Origin: Clostridia bacterium
GTDB taxonomy: Bacteria > Bacillota > Clostridia > Christensenellales > Aristaeellaceae
DNA: 54,285 bases
Assembly: GCA_030530315.1 (NCBI GenBank)
Contig: JAUMVG010000003.1
Span: 1-54,285 of the forward strand
Direction of reading: 5' to 3'
The notes below the pieces were generated by a model, which worked only from the letters and a program-made list of their open reading frames with translations, did no database searches and was not told the origin of the DNA. Position 1 is the first letter of the stretch. Every line of letters starts with the position of its first letter. The position numbers and the translations under genes are program-made. Below are positions 40,490 to 49,186 of this stretch, piece by piece.

Positions 40490-41839
40490 ATGAATCGGGA
40501 CCTGACCGTCGGAAAGCCGGCCTCCGTGCTGTGGCGCTTCTGCCTGCCGCTGTTCGGAAGCGTCATCTTCCAGCAGCTCTACAACATCGCCGACAGCTTC
40601 GTCGCCGGAAAGTTCATCGGCGAGGAGGCGCTGGCCGCCGTGGGCAACAGCTATGAGATCACGCTGATCTTCATCGCCTTTGCCTTTGGCTGCAACATCG
40701 CCTGCTCGGTGGTGACGGCGCGATACTTCGGCGCGCGGGACTACGCCGGCGTCCGCTCGACGGTCTCCACCACGCTGATCGCCACCGGGGCGCTGTGCCT
40801 GGCGCTGATGGCGCTGGGCTTCGCCCTCAACCGGCAGATGCTCGCCGCCATCCACACGCCAGAAAACATCCTGGCGCCCTCGCGGCTGTACCTGGTGATC
40901 TACATCGGCAGCCTGCCGGCGGTGTTCTACTACAACGTGGCCACCGGCATCTTCTCGGCGCTGGGGGATTCCCGCACGCCGTTCCTGTTCCTGGCGGCCT
41001 CCTCCACCTCCAACATCCTGGTGGACATACTGTTCGTCACCGCCTTCGGCATGGGCGTGGAGGGCGTGGCCTGGGCCACCTTCCTGTGCCAGGGCGTGAG
41101 CATGGCGCTGGCGGTGCTGGCGGTGTTCCGCCGCCTGAAGGCGCTGCCGAGGGACGGATATGCGCCGCGCTTCTCCCTGCCGATCTTCCGGCAGCTGACT
41201 GCCATCGCCGTGCCCAGCATCCTCCAGCAGAGCTCCATCTCGGTGGGCAACATCGTGATCCAGGGCATCATCAATGGCTTCGGCTCCAGCGTCATCGCGG
41301 GCTATTCCGCCGCCATCAAGCTGAACAACATGGTCATCACCTCGCTGACCACGCTGGGCAACGGCATCTCCAGCTACACGGCCCAGAACCTCGGAGCGAA
41401 TCAACCCGAGCGCGTGCGGGCGGGCTTCCGGGCCGGCATCAGCCTGGTCTGGCTGCTGTGCCTGCCGCTGACGGCACTGTACGTCTTCGCCGGCCCAGTG
41501 CTGGTGGGCGTGTTCCTGAAATCCGCCGAGGGGCTGGCCCTGGAGTCCGGCGTGTCCTTCCTGCGCATCGTCGCGCCGTTCTACTTCGTCGTGGCGGCCA
41601 AGCTGGTATCCGACGGCGTGCTGCGGGGCTCCGGTCTGATGAAGCAGTTCATGGCCGCCACCTTCACCGACCTTGTTCTGCGCATCGTGTTCGCGTTCAT
41701 ACTCTCCCCACGGATGGGCTATCGCGGCATCTGGTCCGCCTGGCCCGTGGGCTGGATCGTCGGCACCGCGCTGTCGATCTGCCTCTTCGCCTCCGTCCAG
41801 CGCAGCGTGGGAAAACCCGACGCGTCGCGGCGGGATTGA
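40490..41839 (+). CDS. MATE-family efflux transporter
   Basis: A 449-residue transporter with about twelve helices. Start MNRDLTVGKPASVLWRFCLPL after AGAGGG. The FGSVIFQQLYNIADSFVAGKFIGEEALAAVGNSYE and GNGISSYTAQNLGANQPERVRAG motifs are typical. Such pumps export drugs or metabolites in exchange for Na+ or H+. Unlike the MATE protein at 17429-19174 it has no ATPase tail. It appears to be a single-gene unit. Confidence 0.93.
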   Translation: MNRDLTVGKPASVLWRFCLPLFGSVIFQQLYNIADSFVAGKFIGEEALAAVGNSYEITLIFIAFAFGCNIACSVVTARYFGARDYAGVRSTVSTTLIATGALCLALMALGFALNRQMLAAIHTPENILAPSRLYLVIYIGSLPAVFYYNVATGIFSALGDSRTPFLFLAASSTSNILVDILFVTAFGMGVEGVAWATFLCQGVSMALAVLAVFRRLKALPRDGYAPRFSLPIFRQLTAIAVPSILQQSSISVGNIVIQGIINGFGSSVIAGYSAAIKLNNMVITSLTTLGNGISSYTAQNLGANQPERVRAGFRAGISLVWLLCLPLTALYVFAGPVLVGVFLKSAEGLALESGVSFLRIVAPFYFVVAAKLVSDGVLRGSGLMKQFMAATFTDLVLRIVFAFILSPRMGYRGIWSAWPVGWIVGTALSICLFASVQRSVGKPDASRRD

Positions 41840-41922
41840 CCGGCCGCACAGGATCGACCTGGCGCGGCGTGCATGACCGCATGGCCCTGTCGGCCGGCGT
41901 CAGTATACCACAGATTCGGCTT

Positions 41923-41950
41923 CCCGCGCAACGTCCAAACGTCGCGCGGG
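41923..41950 (+). terminator. hairpin after the MATE gene
   Basis: CCCGCGC-x-ACGT / ACGT-x-GCGCGGG with a four-base loop. There is no T-run, so termination is uncertain. Confidence 0.45.
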
Positions 41951-42029
41951 CCCGGGCGACTTTGGTCGGGGATTTTCCGCAGGGAGTCCCTGTCCGAAGA
42001 AGCCTTGACCTCATAGACCCAAAACAGAC

Positions 42030-42097
42030 GGATCCTTCACTCTGTCCGGTACGACGGGAATTCAACTTCTCGCCATCCCGGACAGAGTGAAGGATCC
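42030..42097. repeat. 20-bp perfect inverted repeat
   Basis: GGATCCTTCACTCTGTCCGG (42030-42049) and its exact complement at 42078-42097, loop 28 bases, then TTTATTC. It resembles the repeat at 49803-49873 (both have a GATCCTTC arm) and can act as a bidirectional terminator. Confidence 0.75.
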
Positions 42098-42126
42098 TTT
42101 ATTCTTGGAATTGTATCGGCGCTATG

Positions 42127-43416
42127 TCAGAAGGACGGCCTCTGCCGCATGAACCGACCGGCATCCGCATTGCCGACTTCGGTCTCTTCTGTCGCTTCCG
42201 CACCGTCAGCTTCCTCTGCGTTCGCTGCCCGAGGACGCATGAGCCGGCTGACATCGGCAGCTTCGACCTCAGTCGTCTCAGCTTCCGCCTCCTCGGCTTC
42301 GTCGCTCTCAGCAACCGCCGGACGCGGACGCATGAACCGGCTGGTATCGGCGGTTTCAACCTCGGTCTCCTCGGCTTCCGCTTCCTCGGCTTCGGCGCTC
42401 TCGGTCATCGCCGGGCGCGGGCGCATGAACCGACTGGCGTCGGCGGTTTCAGTCGCCTCGGCCTCCGTTTCCTCGGCTCCGATGCTCTCGGCAACCGCCG
42501 GGCGCGGACGCATCAACCGGCTGGCGTCGGCGGTTTCAACCTCGTTTTCCTCGGCTTCCGCTTCCTCGGCTCCGGCGCTCGCGGCCATCGCCGGACGCGG
42601 ACGCATGAATCGGCTGGCGTCGGCAGTTTCGGTCACCTCGGCCTCCGCTTCCTCGGCTCCGGCACTCTCAGCAATCGCCGGACGCGGACGCATGAACCGG
42701 TTGGCATCATTGCCTTCGGCTTCGGCCTGCTCCGTCTCGGCGGCACTGGCCGCGAACGCCGGACGCGGACGCATGAACCGGCCGATGCCGTCGTCTTCCG
42801 CTTCCTCGGCAGCGGCGGCGCCACCGCTCTGGGCGGACGCCGGACGCGGGCGCATAAACCGACCGATGTCGTTTTCTGTCGCCTCCGGCTCGGCTTCGGC
42901 TGGCGCTTCCTCCACGACGGGCGCGGCCTCCGGCTCGGGCTCAGGCTCGGGTTCCGGCTCGGGTTCAGCCGGCTGCGGCGCGTCGGCCAGCGTGACGGGC
43001 ACCACGGGCTTGTCGCCCACGGCCTGGGCCATGATATCGTCCACAGCCTCCTTCACCGAGCCCGCCGAGAAGACCAGCGAGGCGCTGCTGATGACATCGG
43101 CGTCGGCGCCCTGGTTCTCCACGATGGCCTCGGCCCACTGGGTGCGGATCTCGTCCGTCATCAGGTCGGATTCGCCGGTGGATTCGATGGAACACTCGGT
43201 GATGGCATGTTTGTCGATGGTCATGTTGACCAGCACCGAGCTGAAATTGTTGGTACTCAGGGCGCTGTAGGTGCCGCTCTTGGCCCTGCGATCCACCTTG
43301 GGCGTCTCATAGACGAGGCTGCCGCCCGAGAAAAGGCCGGTGCAGTAGATGACTGTCGGCGCGACGATCGCCGCGGAGGCGACCAGCTTGACAATCGTCT
43401 TCTTTTCCATTCTCAT
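42127..43416 (-). CDS. membrane-anchored FMN_bind-like protein with MRPRP repeat tail
   Basis: A 429-residue protein. Start after GAGGGG at MRMEKKTIVKL. Order: membrane anchor (7-27); FMN_bind-like domain (about 47-131); acidic Pro/Glu linker (EPEPEPE, about 150-182); nine copies of R-F/L-M-R-P-R-P near residues 186, 213, 240, 269, 300, 329, 360, 391 and 421, embedded in Ala/Glu-rich sequence. The place of the flavin Thr (SGAT) reads SSAS here, so flavin attachment is doubtful but Ser might serve. The neighbouring reductase has real FMN_bind domains. Repeat spacing alternates near 29 and 31. Function unknown. Confidence 0.75.
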   Translation of the reverse strand: MRMEKKTIVKLVASAAIVAPTVIYCTGLFSGGSLVYETPKVDRRAKSGTYSALSTNNFSSVLVNMTIDKHAITECSIESTGESDLMTDEIRTQWAEAIVENQGADADVISSASLVFSAGSVKEAVDDIMAQAVGDKPVVPVTLADAPQPAEPEPEPEPEPEPEAAPVVEEAPAEAEPEATENDIGRFMRPRPASAQSGGAAAAEEAEDDGIGRFMRPRPAFAASAAETEQAEAEGNDANRFMRPRPAIAESAGAEEAEAEVTETADASRFMRPRPAMAASAGAEEAEAEENEVETADASRLMRPRPAVAESIGAEETEAEATETADASRFMRPRPAMTESAEAEEAEAEETEVETADTSRFMRPRPAVAESDEAEEAEAETTEVEAADVSRLMRPRAANAEEADGAEATEETEVGNADAGRFMRQRPSF

Positions 43417-43523
43417 ATCATCCCCTCGATGCTTTAATTCGGCAACTGCCGCTTGGTTTCGCATTATTCCGGCCAGGTGCGGCACAGCGCCGCCCCAGCG
43501 CGGAATCCCGGTTTTCAATCGGG

Positions 43524-43552
43524 ATTATATCATGAATGAGGCGGGGTGTCGA
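43524..43552 (-). promoter_or_regulatory. promoter of the MRPRP-repeat gene
   Basis: Minus strand: TCGACA, 17-base spacer, TATAAT. Confidence 0.65.
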
Positions 43553-43897
43553 TCCCTTGCCCCAGGTATATCACACTCAGATTCGGTTGGACGGAGGCTC
43601 CAACCGATGCTCTCACCGGGCCAGGCTGCCCGGAAGGATTTCCGATCATGCGCGGAGAAGCTCTGCCGATGGGCCCTGGCGGCCCCGCTCCCAAGTCGGA
43701 GCTCTAATACTAATCCCTGATAAAACAAGACATTTCAGCGGATCTTTTCCGCGTTGGCGGTGTTGAAGCCCCTTGACTTGCCGCCAGTGATTGCCGGCGC
43801 GGCTTTGGTAACCCGCCGGCCCGGAAGGTTTTTCCATTCGTGAACGATTCCGGGAAGGCGCGGGGCAGGCAGCCGCCTGCCCCGCGAGGTGATTGGA
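43553..43897. other. intergenic region between the two flavin-locus genes
   Basis: Holds a CGGTTGGA/TCCAACCG hairpin (near 43583-43605) and a perfect 12-base stem, CGCGGGGCAGGC/GCCTGCCCCGCG (43859-43886), just after the reductase stop, probably its terminator although there is no T-run. No gene seen. Confidence 0.55.
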
Positions 43898-46723
43898 TTA
43901 CTGGTTGTCGGCGGTCAGGGCCTTCGCCGCGGTGCGGCCGGAGACGAAGATCTCGACGATGGCGTTGCCACCCAGGCGGTTGCCGCCGTGGATGCCGCCG
44001 GTGACCTCGCCAGCCGCGTACAGGCCGGGGATGATCTCGCCGTCGGTGTTCAGCACGTGGCGGTCGGTGTCCACCACGATGCCGCCCATGGTGTGATGGG
44101 TGGAGGGCGCCATCAGGCGGATGGTCAGCAGCGCGTTGTCCAGATCATAGGATTCCACGTTGTAGCTGCCGTCCTCGTTCTTCTCCACGTTGCCCACGGT
44201 GCGGGAGGCGATGGCCTTGCCGCAGTCGGGGTACTCGCCCTGGCCCATCACAGCCGCGTCGTAGTCGCGGATGGTCTGGATGACGACCTCGGGATCGGCG
44301 GTCACGCCCAGCTCCGCGAACAGCTCGGGCAGCTCGGCGATGGTGCGGCGATAGTAGCGGCCCGGATAGTCGCCCTCGGCCAGCTGCATCGGCGCGGGCA
44401 TCATCTGCTCCTTGTTGTAGAACTCCAGGAACACGCCCTTGGTGCCGTTCACTTCCATGCCGTTCTTGAACTCGGCCAGGGACAGCACGTCGCGCTCGGA
44501 GCCCTCATCCACGAAGCGGTGGCCGGTGGTGGGGTTGATCCAGCAGGCGTAGTTGCCGCCGCCGAAGGCCAGGTTGCCGTTGTCCACCCAGGAGATGGGC
44601 ATCAGCTGAGTGAAGCCCAGGCCGGTGGTGGCGGCGCCGACGGCCTCCGCCATGGCAATGCCGTTGCCCTGCATGGAGGAGCGGTTGGTGGTCTTGGTGG
44701 CGTTGGACAGGTACTCGGTGGACCAGTACACGTTGTTCTCCAGCACCATGTCGATGTTCGCGGCGTAGCCGCCGGTGGTCAGGACGACGCCCTTGCCGGC
44801 CTTCACTGTGATGGGGGTGCCGTCATAGTGCTCGGCCTTGACGCCGGTCACGCGGCCGTCCTCGACGATCAGGTCGGTGACGGTGGTGCGGATCATGATG
44901 TCGTTCTTCTCATTGGCGGCATACAGGGTGCTCATGGGAGCGGCGAAGTAGCTGCCCCAGCGGCCCATCTCGTTCTCGCCGTCGCCGTCCAGGTCGATGG
45001 TGGAACCGATGAACTCGTTTTCACGATACCACAGCGCGCCGATCAGGGTCTGCTGGCTGTCCTCGTGGAAGGTCGCGCCCTGGTCCTCGAGCCACTCCTT
45101 CAGGCCCTGGCCGTCATTGATGAACTGGCTGACCAGGTCCACGTCGCCGTAGATCCACTGGGTCTTGTCCGCGCTCTGGCGCAGGCCGCCGTAGTAGGTC
45201 TGGAAGATGTGCAGGTTCAGGGTGGAGAACAGGGTCAGCTGGCCCTCGGGGGTGCCGGCGTCCAGCTGGGGCTGCGCCCAATCCAGGTACTCCTGGATCT
45301 CGGCCTTCAGGGCCTGCAGCACGGGCAGGTACTCCTCGTGCACGCCGTGCTTGGAGAGCTCGGCGGCGTCGCCGGCCACGAACTCGTTCTCGACGTAGTA
45401 GTCGGCGTCGAAGGGCTCTTCGGACCAGTTCAGGATCATCTTCAGTTCGTCGATGCAGCCCTGCACGGACTTGACCTTGTCGTAGGTCTGGCCGTCGTAC
45501 TCATAGACGCCGGTGGTGGCGTCCGGATCGGCGGGATCCCACACCAGGTAGGGCATCACGGACTGATACTGACCGCCGGAGACCAGCGTGTTGCCGCCGA
45601 CCTCGGCGTTCTTCTCGATGACCAGCACGGTGTTGCCGTCCTGGGCGGCCTGGGCCGCGGCGGCCATGCCGGCGCCGCCGGCGCCGACGACGACCACGTC
45701 ATACTCGAGCTCCACGGGATCGCCCGCGGCATGCTCGACCTTGGCGGCCTTGAAGGCATCCAGGTTGGTGCAGGCGGCCTGCTCGGCGGTGTCCAGCAGC
45801 GCGTTGCGCAGGGCGCGGGTGGTGAAGGTGGCGCCGGAGACGCCGTCCACGCCAGCGCCGTTGACTTCCAGCATCTCGGGGATCATGATGTCATAGGCGA
45901 CGGTGCCGACGTGGCCGGTCTCGGCGCTCTCCACGATCTCGATGGCTTCGATGGCGCTGTCGCTGTAGGTGACCTTCACGGTCACGGGGCCATTGTAGCC
46001 CTCCGCGGTGGCGGTGTACTCACCGGCGGTGAAGGCCAGCTCGGCAGCCTCAGCCGCGTCGGCGGACTCGCCGCGGGCAGCGGCCAGGGCGTTCTCGACG
46101 GCTTCCTTGATGCCGTCGCGGGTCATGGTCGCGCCGGCCACGGCGTCGATGTCGCCGTCCGTGCGGCCCACCAGCGCCGCGGCATAGGTCTCAAACTGGG
46201 GCTGGCCCATGGGGACCTCACCGTCGCCGACGATCTCCACGGCGGTGATGGCGTTCTCGTCCACGGTGACCTGCACGGTCACGGGGTCGGTCTCGCTGTA
46301 GCCCTTGCCGACGCCCTCATAGGTGCCGGGGGTGAAGGCGCCTTCGGCGGCGGCCTCCTCGGCGGGCGCGGCCCCGCCGGCAGTGGCGGCAGCCAGGGCG
46401 TTCTCGACGGCTTCCTTGATGCCGTCGCGGGTCATGGTCGCGCCGGCCACGGCGTCGATGTCGCCGTCCGTGCGGCCCACCAGCGCCGCGGCATAGGTCT
46501 CAAACTGGGGCTGGCCCATGGGGACCTCGCCGTCGCCGACGATCTCCACGGCGGTGATGCCGTTCTCGTCCACGGTGACCTTGACGGTCACGGGGTCGGT
46601 CTCGCTGTAGCCCCTGCCGGTGCCCTCATAGGTGCCGGGGATGAACGCGGCGCCTTCGGCCATGCAGGCCATGGAGCCCAGCACGAGACACAGGCTCAGG
46701 AGCAAAGCAAAGATTTTCTTCAT
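43898..46723 (-). CDS. exported flavoprotein reductase with three FMN_bind domains
   Basis: A 941-residue exported protein. Signal peptide (1-23); FMN_bind domains at about 27-112, 130-215 and 231-315, each with the flavin motif (AGATMT, AGATMT, SGATFT); then a fumarate-reductase/FAD_binding_2 domain from about 340 with VVVVGAGGAGMAAA, GHRFVDEGSERD, HHTMGG and the closing GGIHGGNRLGGNAIVEIFVSGRTAAKA. ApbE would attach FMN to the Thr residues. The first two domains are almost identical, also at DNA level. It would reduce an outside acceptor such as fumarate or urocanate with electrons from the membrane. Substrate not fixed. Confidence 0.9.
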   Translation of the reverse strand: MKKIFALLLSLCLVLGSMACMAEGAAFIPGTYEGTGRGYSETDPVTVKVTVDENGITAVEIVGDGEVPMGQPQFETYAAALVGRTDGDIDAVAGATMTRDGIKEAVENALAAATAGGAAPAEEAAAEGAFTPGTYEGVGKGYSETDPVTVQVTVDENAITAVEIVGDGEVPMGQPQFETYAAALVGRTDGDIDAVAGATMTRDGIKEAVENALAAARGESADAAEAAELAFTAGEYTATAEGYNGPVTVKVTYSDSAIEAIEIVESAETGHVGTVAYDIMIPEMLEVNGAGVDGVSGATFTTRALRNALLDTAEQAACTNLDAFKAAKVEHAAGDPVELEYDVVVVGAGGAGMAAAAQAAQDGNTVLVIEKNAEVGGNTLVSGGQYQSVMPYLVWDPADPDATTGVYEYDGQTYDKVKSVQGCIDELKMILNWSEEPFDADYYVENEFVAGDAAELSKHGVHEEYLPVLQALKAEIQEYLDWAQPQLDAGTPEGQLTLFSTLNLHIFQTYYGGLRQSADKTQWIYGDVDLVSQFINDGQGLKEWLEDQGATFHEDSQQTLIGALWYRENEFIGSTIDLDGDGENEMGRWGSYFAAPMSTLYAANEKNDIMIRTTVTDLIVEDGRVTGVKAEHYDGTPITVKAGKGVVLTTGGYAANIDMVLENNVYWSTEYLSNATKTTNRSSMQGNGIAMAEAVGAATTGLGFTQLMPISWVDNGNLAFGGGNYACWINPTTGHRFVDEGSERDVLSLAEFKNGMEVNGTKGVFLEFYNKEQMMPAPMQLAEGDYPGRYYRRTIAELPELFAELGVTADPEVVIQTIRDYDAAVMGQGEYPDCGKAIASRTVGNVEKNEDGSYNVESYDLDNALLTIRLMAPSTHHTMGGIVVDTDRHVLNTDGEIIPGLYAAGEVTGGIHGGNRLGGNAIVEIFVSGRTAAKALTADNQ

Positions 46724-46775
46724 AGTACTCCTCCTCGCTTATTCTTGCCGATACTACGGCTAATCTAACAAAAAC

Positions 46776-46804
46776 ATCATATCAAAAACACAAATTCTTG
46801 TCAA
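46776..46804 (-). promoter_or_regulatory. promoter of the flavoprotein reductase gene
   Basis: Minus strand: consensus TTGACA, 17-base spacer, TATGAT. Confidence 0.85.
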
Positions 46805-46858
46805 TTGTTAAAGTATAGTTTTGTCCCATGAATTGAAGATTTTACTGACGCCGGCATA

Positions 46859-46887
46859 TTGATTCCGCCTGTACAAATGAATATAAT
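46859..46887 (+). promoter_or_regulatory. promoter of the NusG-II/Gx/ApbE genes
   Basis: TTGATT, 17-base spacer, TATAAT, divergent from the reductase promoter 55 bases away. Confidence 0.8.
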
Positions 46888-46960
46888 AAAATAGTAAAAG
46901 TGTTTTCAGCCGGCGCCGCGGACAGAGTCGCGGCGCGGAGATCGGCAAAGGAGCAGGCAA

Positions 46961-47389
46961 TTGCGTAAAACAAGATGGCTCAGGGGCGCCCTGGCAACGT
47001 TTTTTCTGTGCGTCTGCCTGGCGCTGTCAGGCTGCCGCGCGCCTTCAAAGGGCGGGGCGACCGTGCTGTTGGACGGGGAGCCCCTTCAACAGGCGGCGGA
47101 CCCGGCCCAGGACGCGGGCGGGCTCAGGGTCTATGTCACCCTGGACGGCGTGCCGCTGATCGACCTGCCCTTTGGCGAGGCGCACACCGTCGCCGTGCGG
47201 CAGCCGGACGGCGAGGAGAACGTCGTGCGGCTCACCGGGGACGCGGTGTACATGGAGAGCGCCAACTGCGAAAACCAGGACTGCGTGGAGATGGGCGAGG
47301 TCACCCGTGAAAACCTGGAGCTGCGGGTGATGGGCGGCTTCATCATCTGCCTGCCCCACAAGCTGTCCGTGGAGGTGCGGGGCGAGTGA
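46961..47389 (+). CDS. lipoprotein with NusG domain II (EetA-like)
   Basis: A 142-residue lipoprotein starting with TTG after AAAGGAG. The lipobox is LSGC (Cys about 25). The mature part is a NusG domain II with the pattern VYMESANCENQDC...IICLPHKLSVEV; the Cys pair and CLP are conserved in both such proteins here. In Gram-positive electron-export loci EetA-like proteins of this type sit beside a Gx transporter. It is likely part of the flavin/electron transfer chain at the outer membrane face. It is the first gene of its operon. Confidence 0.82.
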   Translation: MRKTRWLRGALATFFLCVCLALSGCRAPSKGGATVLLDGEPLQQAADPAQDAGGLRVYVTLDGVPLIDLPFGEAHTVAVRQPDGEENVVRLTGDAVYMESANCENQDCVEMGEVTRENLELRVMGGFIICLPHKLSVEVRGE

Positions 47390-47423
47390 TCCCCTCCCCC
47401 TCGGATCTGTTGGAGGATTGAAT

Positions 47424-48101
47424 ATGAAATCATCTGCGCGGGGCGTCGCCCGCTTCGGCCTGCTCACGGCGCTGGCGCTGGTGCTGGGCTATTTCGACCG
47501 GGCCATCCCCATCACCGCCCTGCTCAGCGGCGCGGTGCCCGGCATCAAGCTGGGACTGGCCAACACGGTGCTGCTCTACGGCGTCTACCTGATGGACTGG
47601 CCCAGCTGCGTGCTGCTGATGCTGGCGAAGGTGCTCCTGTCCGGCTTCATGTTCGGCTCGCTGAGCGCCATACTCTACAGCCTCTCCGGCGGCGCGCTCA
47701 GCCTCGCGGTGATGCTGCTGGTGCGCCGCCGGCCCCGGGTCGGGGCCCTGGCCATCGCAATACTGGCCGCGGCCAGCGACGCCGCGCTGCTCTGGCGGCA
47801 CCCCTCTCCCAAGGGCCAGCTGCTCTGGTGCGCGATCCTCATCGCCCTGGCGTGCGTGGCCGCCGTCGCGGTATTCACGGTGCTGGGGCGCAGGCCGCAG
47901 TACGGGATCATGGCTACCTCGCTGGCCGGGGCCGTGGCCCACAACGTCGGGCAGATCCTGGTCGCAAGCTCAGTGCTCAGGACGCCCCAGCTGCTGTACA
48001 CCTACCTGCCGGTGCTGGTGGGACTGGGTGCGGCGGTGGGCTGCCTGACAGGCTTCGTGGCCCAGCGGGTATTCAAGGCGCTCCGGCTAAGCGGGGCCTG
48101 A
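47424..48101 (+). CDS. Gx transporter family protein (EetB-like)
   Basis: A 225-residue membrane protein with about six helices, of the family called heptaprenyl-diphosphate-synthase component I or Gx transporter. It starts MKSSARGVARFGLLTALALVLGYFDRAIPI; the ATG is seven bases after GGAGG. The GIKLGLANTVLLYGVYL and FGSLSAILYSLSGGALSLAVM segments are typical. Relatives named EetB act with EetA to pass electrons from the quinone pool to outside flavins. Position between NusG-II and ApbE genes supports this role. Confidence 0.85.
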   Translation: MKSSARGVARFGLLTALALVLGYFDRAIPITALLSGAVPGIKLGLANTVLLYGVYLMDWPSCVLLMLAKVLLSGFMFGSLSAILYSLSGGALSLAVMLLVRRRPRVGALAIAILAAASDAALLWRHPSPKGQLLWCAILIALACVAAVAVFTVLGRRPQYGIMATSLAGAVAHNVGQILVASSVLRTPQLLYTYLPVLVGLGAAVGCLTGFVAQRVFKALRLSGA

Positions 48102-48125
48102 GTATTGTTTGTTGGAGGAAAGAGC

Positions 48126-49118
48126 ATGATGAAGAAGCGCTTGACCGCGCTGACGCTGGCCCTGGCTTACCTGGCGCTGTGCCTGGGCGGCTGCGGGGCT
48201 GAGGAAAAAAAGGAGTCCGCCGTGGGCTTCTACCTGGACACCGTCATCACCCTGACGGCCTACGTTCAGGATGTCTCGGTGCTGGAGGACGCCCTGAAGG
48301 AGTGCGGCCGGTATGAAGACCTGCTTTCGCGCACCGTGGAGGGCAGCGACGTGTGGCGGCTGAACCATGCCGGAGGCGAGCCGGTGCAGGTGTCGGAGGA
48401 CACCCTGCGCATCCTCGAGGCCGCGCGGCAGGTCAGCGAGCGCTCCGCCGGGGCCTTCGACGTGACCATCGCCCCGGTCTCCACGATGTGGGACTTCACC
48501 TCCGGCGCGGCGGTCCTGCCGGACGCTGAGGCGCTGCGGCTGGCGGCGGAGCAGGTGGACTACACCCGCGTGGCCGTCGACGGCGACAGGGTGACCCTCC
48601 CGGAGGGCATGATGATCGACCTGGGCGGCATCGCCAAGGGCTATATCGCCGACGCGGTCAAGGCGTACCTCGTCGAGCGCGGCGTGAAGAGCGGCATCCT
48701 CTCCTTCGGCGGCAACATCGTCGCCATCGGCAAAAAGCCCGACGGCTCGCCCTGGAAGGTGGGCATACAGGACATCGACGAACCCACCGGGGCCTACATG
48801 CTGGTGGTGCGCAGCGAGGGCGGCTCCGTCGTCACCAGCGGCATCTACGAGCGCGGCTTCGAGCTGGACGGCACGTACTACCACCACATCCTCGACTCTG
48901 AGACCGGCTGGCCGGTCCAGAACGAGCTGGCCTCGGTGACCATCCTCTCCGAGGATTCCATGCTGGGCGACGCGCTGGCCACCGCCGCCTTCGCCCTGGG
49001 CACCGAAAAGGGTCTGGCCCTGATCGAGGGCATCGAGGGCGTGGAGGCGCTGTTCATCGCCCGGGACCGCACCATCACCGGCACCTCCGGCGCGAAGGAC
49101 TTCGTGCTGGACGAATGA
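48126..49118 (+). CDS. apbE: ApbE FMN transferase, lipoprotein
   Basis: A 330-residue lipoprotein; lipobox LGGC (Cys about 23). ApbE motifs: FYLDTVITLTAYV, LEAARQVSERSAGAFDVTIAPV, IDLGGIAKGYIADAVKAYL, GILSFGGNIVAIG and HHILDSETGWPVQNELASVTI...DALATAAFALG. It moves FMN from FAD to a Thr in FMN_bind domains outside the membrane, with Mg2+. The natural clients here are the three FMN_bind domains of the divergent reductase. Start MMKKRLTAL follows GGAGGAAAG. Confidence 0.95.
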   Translation: MMKKRLTALTLALAYLALCLGGCGAEEKKESAVGFYLDTVITLTAYVQDVSVLEDALKECGRYEDLLSRTVEGSDVWRLNHAGGEPVQVSEDTLRILEAARQVSERSAGAFDVTIAPVSTMWDFTSGAAVLPDAEALRLAAEQVDYTRVAVDGDRVTLPEGMMIDLGGIAKGYIADAVKAYLVERGVKSGILSFGGNIVAIGKKPDGSPWKVGIQDIDEPTGAYMLVVRSEGGSVVTSGIYERGFELDGTYYHHILDSETGWPVQNELASVTILSEDSMLGDALATAAFALGTEKGLALIEGIEGVEALFIARDRTITGTSGAKDFVLDE

Positions 49119-49186
49119 TACCGGCCTGATTTCCCATTGCGGAAAGGTTTTATTTCTCAATCTATCTGCCAACGGAGGACAAAGAC

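Noticed and set aside
42127-42870. Regular DNA repeats resembling a CRISPR array
   Set aside because: They are the in-frame coding repeats of the MRPRP protein, with related rather than unique spacers and no cas genes.
43889-46768. Long plus-strand reading frame opposite the flavoprotein reductase
   Set aside because: Low-complexity His/Gly/Val frame created by codon bias; the minus strand holds intact FMN_bind and FAD motifs.
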